Part shown: positions 1 through 5,584 of the stretch, piece after piece | Numbering within the stretch: position 1 is the stretch's first letter | Layout of the letters: each line of letters starts with the position of its first letter | Origin: Nonlabens sp. | Lineage (GTDB): Bacteria; Bacteroidota; Bacteroidia; Flavobacteriales; Flavobacteriaceae | NCBI GenBank assembly: GCA_030731685.1 | Contig: JANQTO010000334.1 | Coordinates: 322-13,672, forward strand | DNA length: 13,351 bases | Direction: 5' to 3' | Notes under the pieces: generated by a model | The model's database searches: none | Told to the model about the DNA's origin: nothing | The model's input: only the letters and a program-made list of their open reading frames with translations | Program-made: the position numbers and the translations under genes

Positions 1-40
1 AGCTAAAAAGTCAACAACATTTCACGTAAATCAAATTTAT

Positions 41-60
41 ATTTAGATATTTGTCTAAAT
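41..60. promoter_or_regulatory. Palindromic operator, probably bound by the downstream SdpR-like repressor
   Basis: A perfect inverted repeat, ATTTAGA-N6-TCTAAAT (7-bp arms, 6-nt spacer), ends 11 bases before the GTG start of the ArsR-family gene. Dimeric ArsR/SdpR winged-helix repressors typically bind two-fold symmetric sites of about this size at their own promoter. The spacer and left arm contain GATATTTG (46-53), one mismatch from the Bacteroidota -7 box TAnnTTTG, so a bound repressor would cover the promoter. No convincing -33 TTG is seen. The symmetry is observed; autorepression is inferred. Confidence 0.6.
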
Positions 61-71
61 AACTAATTGTA

Positions 72-326
72 GTGAACGCACTTTTCAAAGCCCTTAACGA
101 CCCTACCCGACGAGAAATCCTAGAGATTCTCAAAGAGCGCGACTTAAACGCTGGCGAAGTAGCAGCTCATTTTAACATAAGCAAACCGAGCATTTCTCAT
201 CATTTAGATATTTTAAAGCAAGCAGACCTGGTTACATCACATAAAAAGGGTCAGTTTGTACTGTATGCAATTAATACCACGGTGATGGACGAAATACTAT
301 CATGGATTATAACGCTTAAATCGTAG
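72..326 (+). CDS. ArsR-family transcriptional repressor, SdpR-like autorepressor
   Basis: This 84-residue protein is essentially one winged-helix DNA-binding domain. It starts with the family-typical FKALNDPTRREILEIL helix (5-20), followed by a helix-turn-helix with recognition helix SKPSISHHLDIL (37-48) and a wing ending in GQFVLYAI. It has no ArsR-type Cys metal site, which fits the non-metal SdpR branch (B. subtilis SdpR is about 90 residues). The start is GTG at 72; an in-frame TAA at 60 leaves no other usual start upstream. The SdpI-type gene begins 3 bases after the stop, the same order as sdpR-sdpI of Bacillus, where membrane SdpI sequesters SdpR. The palindrome at 41-60 suggests autoregulation. 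Family assignment is strong; the signal sensed is unknown. Confidence 0.9.
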   Translation: MNALFKALNDPTRREILEILKERDLNAGEVAAHFNISKPSISHHLDILKQADLVTSHKKGQFVLYAINTTVMDEILSWIITLKS

Positions 327-329
327 GAT

Positions 330-986
330 ATGAAAACAACGCCATTACAAGAAGCAATTATTATTAGTATCGCAGCGTTGCCTGTGGCTTACCTCGCTTT
401 CGCGTACAGCGGTTTACCAGAAACCATACCAGTACATTTTAACGCAAGTGGCCAGGCTGACCGCATGGGTTCTAAAAACGAACTTGTATTTATAACGCTT
501 TTACTAAGTCTTCCCATGTATTTTTTATTCAAATACCTGCCTAAATTAGACCCCAAAAAACAACTGGAACGCATGGGCAATAAGTTTTACATCATGCGTT
601 TAGTACTAACGGTTTTTATAAGCGCAATAGGTGTGGGAATTATATACGCAACTGTAAATTATGACGAGTCTAGCGCTATGGAACCGCAATGGATTTTTAT
701 ACTGGTGGGCCTGCTATACATCGTATTAGGTAATTTCATGCCGGCACTAAAACCTAATTATTTTATGGGAATACGTACACCATGGACCTTAGAAAATGAC
801 GTGGTATGGCGCAAAACCCACAGATTGGGAGCTTATGCTTTTATGGGCAGCGGTATCCTCATTGCTTTGAGCGCTATGCTATTTTCTATGGAAATAACAT
901 TTTATGTGACAATGGGTACGACATTTGCCATGGTTGCGCTGGTAATGATTTATAGCTACATCTTATTTAAACAAGAAACAACATGA
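330..986 (+). CDS. SdpI-family (DUF1648) integral membrane protein
   Basis: This 218-residue protein has about six hydrophobic segments (near residues 8-26, 51-68, 88-106, 120-135, 167-186 and 190-212). The N-terminal part carries the DUF1648 signature LPETIPVHFNASGQAD (29-44). The C-terminal part has the SdpI hallmark GNFMPALKPNYFMGIRTPWT (134-153) followed by LENDVVWRKTHR. B. subtilis SdpI gives immunity to the SDP toxin and also acts as a membrane receptor that titrates its repressor SdpR. Here the repressor gene lies 3 bases upstream, and the next gene overlaps by ATGA, so the three are one transcript. No toxin gene (sdpABC-like) is visible, so an immunity role is not shown; envelope-stress sensing is an alternative. 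TM1 codons 23-25 carry a stretch matching ten bases of the GC-rich palindrome found elsewhere in the window. Confidence 0.9.
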   Translation: MKTTPLQEAIIISIAALPVAYLAFAYSGLPETIPVHFNASGQADRMGSKNELVFITLLLSLPMYFLFKYLPKLDPKKQLERMGNKFYIMRLVLTVFISAIGVGIIYATVNYDESSAMEPQWIFILVGLLYIVLGNFMPALKPNYFMGIRTPWTLENDVVWRKTHRLGAYAFMGSGILIALSAMLFSMEITFYVTMGTTFAMVALVMIYSYILFKQETT

Positions 987-1942
987 AAAAATTCATTTTA
1001 TTCTTAGTACTAGCTCCTTTAACTGTTTTGGGACAGGATGCATTTTCAAAAGGTAAGGCGAGCACCACCACAGACCCTACCGAACTTAATATTAACAGCA
1101 ATGTTCAAGGAACATTATTACTGCCAGAAGGGAAAGAAAAAATACCACTCGTTATTTTACTTACAGGAAGTGGACCTAACGACCGTAATGGCAACAGCAC
1201 CATGACTCGAAATGACAGTCACAAACAGCTCGCACAGGCCTTGCTCGCTAATGGACTTGCAACATACCGGTACGACAAACGCAGTTTTACCCAAATTAAA
1301 AAACGCAAAATAGACCCAAACACGTCATTTGACGATTTTGTGATTGATGCTAAAGCCGTGATTGCTTATTTTGAAAACGACAAACGGTTTAGTGAATTCA
1401 TTCTATCAGGTCACAGTCAGGGTTCATTGGTAGCTATGCTTGCAATGAATGAATCTGTAGACGGTTTTATATCTCTCGCTGGACCCGCAGAAACGATTGA
1501 TAAAACTATCGTAAGACAAATTGCTGCACAAGCGCCAGGGCTTGATAAAGAAGCCGAGGCCATTTTCACAAAAATGAAATCGCAAAAGGAACTGGTAACT
1601 GACGTACCACCTTATTTAATGACCATCGTAGGCAAAGAAATTCAGCCATTTATGAAAAGCTGGATGGTTCATGACCCAATTACTGAAATCAAAAAACTTA
1701 CCATTCCTGTTTTGATTATCAACGGAACCCGCGACAGACAAGTTGATGTGAAGGATGCACAAATGCTGCATGATGCAAAACCTGACGCACAACTTTTTAT
1801 TATTAATGATATGGACCATCTTTTTAAACTCGTAGGCGCTGACGAGGTAGCAGCGGCAAAAAGTTACAATGACCCTAGCTTCCCATTACACGAATCTTTG
1901 GTTCCTGCCGTAGTTAAATTTGTCAACGCACTGAAAAAATAA
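983..1942 (+). CDS. Exported alpha/beta hydrolase (esterase/peptidase-like)
   Basis: The 319-residue product has a signal peptide (MKKFILFLVLAPLTVLGQ, cleavage probably near residue 17-18) and then a serine-hydrolase fold. The oxyanion/strand-3 motif TGSGPNDRNG (61-70) and the nucleophile elbow GHSQG with Ser145 are clear. Asp251 (in NGTRDRQVD) and His279 (in NDMDHLF) fit the rest of the catalytic triad. The TGSGPxDRNG plus GHSQG arrangement is typical of the broad dienelactone-hydrolase-like/COG1073 group whose substrates are mostly unknown. The ATG overlaps the sdpI stop (ATGA), indicating translational coupling, and a hairpin terminator follows. Acting in the periplasm or outside, it may deal with the compound or envelope damage sensed by the SdpRI pair; that role is inference. 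Confidence 0.85.
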   Translation: MKKFILFLVLAPLTVLGQDAFSKGKASTTTDPTELNINSNVQGTLLLPEGKEKIPLVILLTGSGPNDRNGNSTMTRNDSHKQLAQALLANGLATYRYDKRSFTQIKKRKIDPNTSFDDFVIDAKAVIAYFENDKRFSEFILSGHSQGSLVAMLAMNESVDGFISLAGPAETIDKTIVRQIAAQAPGLDKEAEAIFTKMKSQKELVTDVPPYLMTIVGKEIQPFMKSWMVHDPITEIKKLTIPVLIINGTRDRQVDVKDAQMLHDAKPDAQLFIINDMDHLFKLVGADEVAAAKSYNDPSFPLHESLVPAVVKFVNALKK

Positions 1943-1964
1943 ACGTTCACCTATATTCAATTAC

Positions 1965-1994
1965 AACAGCACCACGGTAGGTGCTGTTTTTTTT
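1965..1994 (+). terminator. Rho-independent terminator of the sdpR-sdpI-hydrolase operon
   Basis: A perfect 9-bp stem, AACAGCACC (1965-1973) with GGTGCTGTT (1980-1988), encloses a 6-nt loop and runs directly into an eight-T tract (1987-1994). It lies 22 bases after the hydrolase stop codon. Confidence 0.88.
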
Positions 1995-2024
1995 GTGCTA
2001 ATGGAACGTAAAAATGGTATTTTG
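1993..2024 (+). promoter_or_regulatory. Possible promoter of the DUF819 gene
   Basis: A TTG (1993-1995) is followed after 21 bases by GTATTTTG (2017-2024), an imperfect version of the Bacteroidota -7 box TAnnTTTG (it reads TATTTTG, one base short). The box ends 20 bases before the ATG. The operon terminator just upstream means a promoter is needed here. This is a weak match supported by position. Confidence 0.3.
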
Positions 2025-2043
2025 CAGTCATTAAAAAAAGCTC

Positions 2044-3372
2044 ATGATTTTACAGCAAGTTGCAGAAGTAGTAAAAGACACCACACCTTTAGTCACAAAG
2101 GACACCGTTGTTTTCGGGATGCTTATGGCGTGCCTTGCCTTTGTGTTTTATACATCATCACAAAAAAAAGGATTTTGGAGTAAATTTTACAAGGTTGTAC
2201 CTGCTCTATTATTATGTTACTTATTACCATCAATCCTGAGTTCTACGGGCATTATCGCTGCCGAATGGAATACCATTACCGAGACTGGCAAAGTGGAGGA
2301 AAATGAATCATCTTTATACTTTATGGCCTCGCGCTATTTACTGCCTGCCGCGCTCGTGCTTATGACCTTATCCATAGACTTAAAAGCAGTTTTTAATTTA
2401 GGACCTAAGGCTCTAATTATGTTTCTCACAGGAACCATAGGTATTATTATAGGTGGACCGCTAGCAATCATAATTATAGGCGTTATATCACCAGAAACGG
2501 TAGGCGGCACAGGAGCTGATGCGGTTTGGCGTGGTCTTTCCACACTGGCAGGTAGCTGGATAGGCGGTAGTGCAAACCAAGCAGCGATGCTCGAAGTTTA
2601 TAATTTTAATCAAGCAAAGTATGGTGGCATGGTGCTCGTGGACATCGTGGTTGCAAACCTGTGGATGGCGATACTACTCATGGGAATAGGCTACTCGACT
2701 AAAATAGACAAATGGCTGGGTGCAGATAGCAGTGCCATAGAAACCCTTAAAACACGCGTGAGCAATTATGCCGCTAGCGTAAAAAGAGAAGCAAGCCTTA
2801 CGGATATTATGATTATGCTGGGGCTAGCATTTGGCTCAGTTTCCGTTGCCCATTTTGGCGGGGATTACCTTGCAAGCACCTTAGAAAATATTCCTAGTAT
2901 ATCTAAAAACATATATCTAAGCTTTTTAACCAGTTCGTTTTTTTGGCTCATTTCTATTGCCACACTTTTAGGTATTCTATTGTCCTATACGCCAGTTAAA
3001 AAATACGAAGGGGCTGGTGCCAGTCGCATCGGTAGTATATTTATATACATACTAGTAGCTACCATAGGTGTTAAAATGGACTTGACTCAAATTTTAGAAA
3101 ACCCATGGCTCATCCTAGTAGGTATTGTATGGATGACTATACATGCACTACTATTAATACTAGTCGCTAAACTCATTAAAGCACCATACTTTTTCCTAGC
3201 AGTAGGTAGTCAGGCAAATGTAGGTGGCGCAGCCAGCGCACCTATCGTAGCGGCCGAGTTTCATCCAGCGCTGGCGTCTGTAGGCGTGTTGCTTGCTGTT
3301 TTTGGCTATGTTGTAGGAACCATAGGAGCGATTGCTTGTACCTTAATGATGCAAATAGTCGCTACCTCGTAG
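2044..3372 (+). CDS. DUF819-family multi-pass membrane protein (putative transporter)
   Basis: A 442-residue, strongly hydrophobic protein with about ten or eleven predicted membrane spans. Two glycine-rich, non-helical stretches sit in opposite halves: GSWIGGSANQAAM (170-182) and GSQANVGGAASAPIVAAEF (388-406). These are the signature of the DUF819 (YjcL-like) family, and their placement resembles the crossed, substrate-binding loops of inverted-repeat secondary transporters. No substrate can be assigned from sequence. The gene stands alone between a terminator and a lipoprotein gene that starts 45 bases after its stop and might be cotranscribed. The ATG at 2044 is chosen because the protein then begins with a short polar segment before the first span. 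Confidence 0.85.
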   Translation: MILQQVAEVVKDTTPLVTKDTVVFGMLMACLAFVFYTSSQKKGFWSKFYKVVPALLLCYLLPSILSSTGIIAAEWNTITETGKVEENESSLYFMASRYLLPAALVLMTLSIDLKAVFNLGPKALIMFLTGTIGIIIGGPLAIIIIGVISPETVGGTGADAVWRGLSTLAGSWIGGSANQAAMLEVYNFNQAKYGGMVLVDIVVANLWMAILLMGIGYSTKIDKWLGADSSAIETLKTRVSNYAASVKREASLTDIMIMLGLAFGSVSVAHFGGDYLASTLENIPSISKNIYLSFLTSSFFWLISIATLLGILLSYTPVKKYEGAGASRIGSIFIYILVATIGVKMDLTQILENPWLILVGIVWMTIHALLLILVAKLIKAPYFFLAVGSQANVGGAASAPIVAAEFHPALASVGVLLAVFGYVVGTIGAIACTLMMQIVATS

Positions 3373-3392
3373 TTTATTTGAAAACGATACAG

Positions 3393-3400
3393 CATATTTG
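3393..3400 (+). promoter_or_regulatory. Possible -7 promoter box of the DUF4369 lipoprotein gene
   Basis: CATATTTG differs from the TAnnTTTG consensus at one position and ends 18 bases before the ATG at 3418, the same spacing as near other starts in this window. No TTG lies at the usual -33 distance. Readthrough from the DUF819 gene is an alternative. Confidence 0.22.
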
Positions 3401-3417
3401 CAACTTCAATGTACCCT

Positions 3418-4125
3418 ATGAAAAAAACAGTCGCACTTCTCGTTATAGCTTTTACCGTTCTTGCTTGTAATCAAGATAATCCTAAGGGACTCGTACTTAA
3501 CGGAACCATCGAAAACATTAAGGTAGGAACAGTGTACCTCCAAAAAATACAGGATGGAGCGGTCATTAACCTAGACAGCGTTGTACTTGATGGAAAAAAC
3601 AGCTTCAGCCTCAAAGCAAATCTGGAAGAGCCGCAATTATTATATGTTTATTTGAACAAGAAAGATGCTACTGACTACAATGACCGCATCGCTTTTTTTG
3701 CAACAGATACTATCATGCAATTCACTACGGACCTATACAACTTTGAGAATGCAGCAGTAATAAACGGTGGTAAAAATCAAGAATTGTACCGCGCATACAC
3801 TAAAAATAGCCTGAGGCTAGACCAGGTGTATACCGAACTCTTGAAAAGGGAACTCACACTGAGCGCTTCACAAACTGCAACAGACCAGGACTATGAACAG
3901 CTAGAAAAAGAACTTGCAGCCTACGTGCGCAAAAAAGTAATATACAGTGTCAACTATGCAAACTCTTACAGAGACAAAGAAATAGCACCTTACCTACTGT
4001 TACAAGAAACCTCTAACGCAAACCCGAAATTACTGGACAGTATTTACAATATGATGCCAAAAAAAATTCAGACCAGTCTTTACGGGAAAGAACTGTCTGA
4101 ATTTTTGAAAAAATCTAAAGAGTAA
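3418..4125 (+). CDS. DUF4369-domain lipoprotein lacking a thioredoxin domain
   Basis: From the ATG at 3418 the protein is 235 residues and begins with a lipoprotein signal: MKKTVALLVIAFTVLAC, with Cys17 at the lipobox. An ATG at 3409 would add only MYP; the later start is preferred because Lys-Lys then directly follows Met and the -7-like box falls 18 bases upstream. Residues about 24-115 (GTIENIKVGTVYLQ, LDSVVLDGKNSFSL, GGKNQELY) match the DUF4369 beta-rich domain, which in Bacteroidota usually precedes a TlpA-like thioredoxin domain. Here the remainder is charged and helical, with no CxxC motif, so disulfide reductase activity is not expected. It probably sits in the outer or inner membrane facing the periplasm. 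Its stop lies 4 bases from that of the convergent gene. Function unknown. Confidence 0.8.
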   Translation: MKKTVALLVIAFTVLACNQDNPKGLVLNGTIENIKVGTVYLQKIQDGAVINLDSVVLDGKNSFSLKANLEEPQLLYVYLNKKDATDYNDRIAFFATDTIMQFTTDLYNFENAAVINGGKNQELYRAYTKNSLRLDQVYTELLKRELTLSASQTATDQDYEQLEKELAAYVRKKVIYSVNYANSYRDKEIAPYLLLQETSNANPKLLDSIYNMMPKKIQTSLYGKELSEFLKKSKE

Positions 4126-4129
4126 TTAC

Positions 4130-4402
4130 TTAAGCTCCTAGTTTGTTAACGCGTCCTATAAGACTAACCGCTTTTTCTTCAAGTTGCACTTGAACCTGGG
4201 TTAGATTTACCTTGCGGCTCTCTACTTTTTTGTCATTTACCTTAGCAATGAGTTCGTCAAAAGTAGCGATTGCGTCATCTACGATTGCTTCTGACTCTTT
4301 TGCGTCATTTTCAGGATGAGATTCTTGAAAAATGATTGCTGCTTCTATGATATCTCCTAAAACGTAATTGATATCTTTTTTAAGGTTTTTAATACTCGCC
4401 AT
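4130..4402 (-). CDS. Conserved small helical cytoplasmic protein, function unknown
   Basis: The 90-residue product has no signal peptide or membrane span and reads as a compact all-helical protein: MASIKNLKKDINYVLGDIIE, then an acidic segment (HPENDAKESEAIVDDAIATF), then a Lys-rich middle (NDKKVESRKVNL) and a final amphipathic helix ending LIGRVNKLGA. I recall very similar short proteins in other Flavobacteriia but no characterised member. The ATG at 4402 is supported by a perfect TAnnTTTG box 18 bases upstream on the same strand. It is convergent with the lipoprotein gene (4-base gap, no visible terminator between them) and is separated by 171 bp from the PTPS gene transcribed toward it. It could be a DNA- or RNA-associated protein given its charge pattern, but that is a guess. 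Confidence 0.75.
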   Translation of the reverse strand: MASIKNLKKDINYVLGDIIEAAIIFQESHPENDAKESEAIVDDAIATFDELIAKVNDKKVESRKVNLTQVQVQLEEKAVSLIGRVNKLGA

Positions 4403-4419
4403 GTTGAAATTATTTTTTG

Positions 4420-4427
4420 CAAAAATA
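4420..4427 (-). promoter_or_regulatory. -7 promoter box of the 90-residue gene
   Basis: On the minus strand the sequence reads TATTTTTG, a perfect match to TAnnTTTG. It ends 18 bases before the ATG, which predicts a leader of only about ten bases. No TTG is found at the -33 distance. Confidence 0.4.
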
Positions 4428-4516
4428 CATTAAAAACACCATAAGGCAGCGCATAAAATTAGGATATGTACCTAGGCGCTTTTAATTAGTTAAAGTGGTA
4501 TGGATGTGTTGGTTTC

Positions 4517-4532
4517 CGCTTTCGCGAAAGCG
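4517..4532. repeat. 16-bp GC-rich palindrome CGCTTTCGCGAAAGCG, intergenic copy
   Basis: The perfect palindrome lies in the 171-bp gap between the PTPS gene and the 90-residue gene, inside AT-rich sequence. An identical copy occurs at 11444-11459 inside the porP-like gene. As a hairpin it would have a six-base-pair stem and a CGCG loop, but no T tract follows on either strand, so it is not a typical terminator. Apart from it, the 4403-4573 gap holds only the -7 box of the small gene. Confidence 0.8.
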
Positions 4533-4573
4533 AATTACATAAAGGCAATAGTCATACTATTTACAAGCTTTAT

Positions 4574-4981
4574 CTATCCTTTATAGACAACAAAATTGCG
4601 CTCGGTCTCAAAAAGCTTTACCTCCAAATCAAATTTAGGGTCTAGATGCTTTTTTATGCGGTTGTATATAACAAAAGCGATATGCTCTGCTGTAGGAATG
4701 AGCGTTTTAAACTCCGTAACCTCTATATTGAGGTTCCTGTGATCCATTGCATCTTCTACGTGCTCTTTAATGATATCTTTGAGAATTTTTAGGTCAATTA
4801 AATAACCTGTTTCTGGATCAACCTCGCCGGTAACGCCTACTTCCAAATCGTAGTTGTGACCGTGAAAATGTGGATTGCTACACTTGCCAAATACAGCGGT
4901 GTTTTGCTCATCGCTCCAGTCTGGACGATACAGCCTGTGGGCAGCGTTAAAATGGGCTTTGCGGTATGCGGTTATTCTCAT
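4574..4981 (-). CDS. 6-pyruvoyl-tetrahydropterin / 6-carboxytetrahydropterin synthase family (PTPS/QueD)
   Basis: This 135-residue enzyme has all the active-site parts of the PTPS/QueD T-fold family. Zinc ligands are His15, His40 and His42; the catalytic Cys34 lies in FGKCSNPHFHGHNY; Asp80-His81 in MDHRNL form the rest of the catalytic triad; PTAEH (96-100) and Glu125 or Glu127 would bind the pterin. The family converts 7,8-dihydroneopterin triphosphate either to 6-pyruvoyl-tetrahydropterin (biopterin pathway) or to 6-carboxy-tetrahydropterin (queuosine pathway). The spacing C-x5-HGH matches the mammalian PTPS type rather than the C-x3-HGH of QueD, so the automatic name QueD may be wrong. Its ATG overlaps the idi stop by ATGA, so the two are translated from one message. 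No queC, queE, queF or folE lies in the window. Confidence 0.9.
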   Translation of the reverse strand: MRITAYRKAHFNAAHRLYRPDWSDEQNTAVFGKCSNPHFHGHNYDLEVGVTGEVDPETGYLIDLKILKDIIKEHVEDAMDHRNLNIEVTEFKTLIPTAEHIAFVIYNRIKKHLDPKFDLEVKLFETERNFVVYKG

Positions 4982-5490
4982 GATATGTGCTCGTAATATT
5001 TATCAAAAATTATTTTGAACCATGCCGTGTATTCTTGTGGATTTTGCTCCATGTCTGTTTTGATATCTAGCGCGGTCATCCATTTCCAACTCGCCACTTC
5101 ATCAGGATTAATGTTGGGCTGGTCATTATAGTTGCCTATCATCACGTGGTCCAGTTCATGCTCTGTGAGGCCGTTGTCGAATGGCGCTATGTAAATAAAA
5201 TGGAATAGCTCCGTAAGTGGTGCGGTGAAACCCATTTCTTCCTGAAGCCTGCGCATGCCAGCTGCTATGTTTGTCTCACCATCGCGCTGGTGGCTACAAC
5301 AGGTATTTGTCCATAATCCTGGAGAATGGTACTTGCTTAATGCACGCTGTTGCAGCATTATCTCGTTATTATCGTTGAGTATAAAAACAGAGAAGGCCCT
5401 GTGTAGCAAGGCTTTTTCATGCGCTTCTATCTTTTCCATGAGCCCTATTTTTTCGTCGAGCTCGTTTACTAGAATTACGTGTTCTTCCAC
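4978..5490 (-). CDS. idi: Isopentenyl-diphosphate delta-isomerase, type 1
   Basis: A 170-residue Nudix-fold enzyme that interconverts isopentenyl and dimethylallyl diphosphate in isoprenoid synthesis, in the cytoplasm. Visible active-site residues are Cys65 (in WTNTCCSH), metal ligands His24, His30 and His67, and acidic residues Glu110 and Glu112 in TEHELDHV. The Nudix-like helix AAGMRRLQEEMGF (76-88) is present. Length is close to bacterial type 1 enzymes (about 180 residues). The start is GTG at 5490: in-frame codons upstream to the TAA at 5535 contain no ATG, GTG or TTG, and the family sequence (VILVNExDExIGLMxKxEAHEKALLHRAFS type) begins here. It overlaps the PTPS gene by ATGA and lies 94 bp downstream of the LacI gene on the same strand; a near-consensus -7 box suggests its own promoter. 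Confidence 0.95.
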   Translation of the reverse strand: MEEHVILVNELDEKIGLMEKIEAHEKALLHRAFSVFILNDNNEIMLQQRALSKYHSPGLWTNTCCSHQRDGETNIAAGMRRLQEEMGFTAPLTELFHFIYIAPFDNGLTEHELDHVMIGNYNDQPNINPDEVASWKWMTALDIKTDMEQNPQEYTAWFKIIFDKYYEHIS

Positions 5491-5508
5491 TAGGTGTTGT
5501 TTATCCTT

Positions 5509-5516
5509 AAAAAATA
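5509..5516 (-). promoter_or_regulatory. Possible -7 promoter box of the idi-PTPS operon
   Basis: On the minus strand TATTTTTT matches TAnnTTTG except for the last base and ends 19 bases before the GTG start. An AAGGAT just after it could serve as a weak ribosome-binding site, but at about 14 bases from the start it is rather far. No clear -33 element is seen. Confidence 0.25.
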
Positions 5517-5584
5517 CGGGTACTATGGTTATTTAGGTTCTTAATACAATGTAGTCGTTCTAAAACTAATTCCTTAACCACAAT

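Noticed and set aside
1995..2183. Overlapping plus-strand frame of 62 codons at the start of the DUF819 gene
   Set aside because: It lies mostly inside the DUF819 coding sequence in another frame, begins within the promoter region, and encodes no recognisable protein.
4517..4532. The palindrome as a transcription terminator for the PTPS gene
   Set aside because: No T tract follows on either strand, the self-complementary centre gives only a six-pair stem, and an identical copy lies inside a coding sequence.
5255..5536. Plus-strand frame of 93 codons opposite idi
   Set aside because: It is antisense to the conserved idi coding sequence and encodes a Ser/Cys-rich low-complexity product typical of shadow frames.
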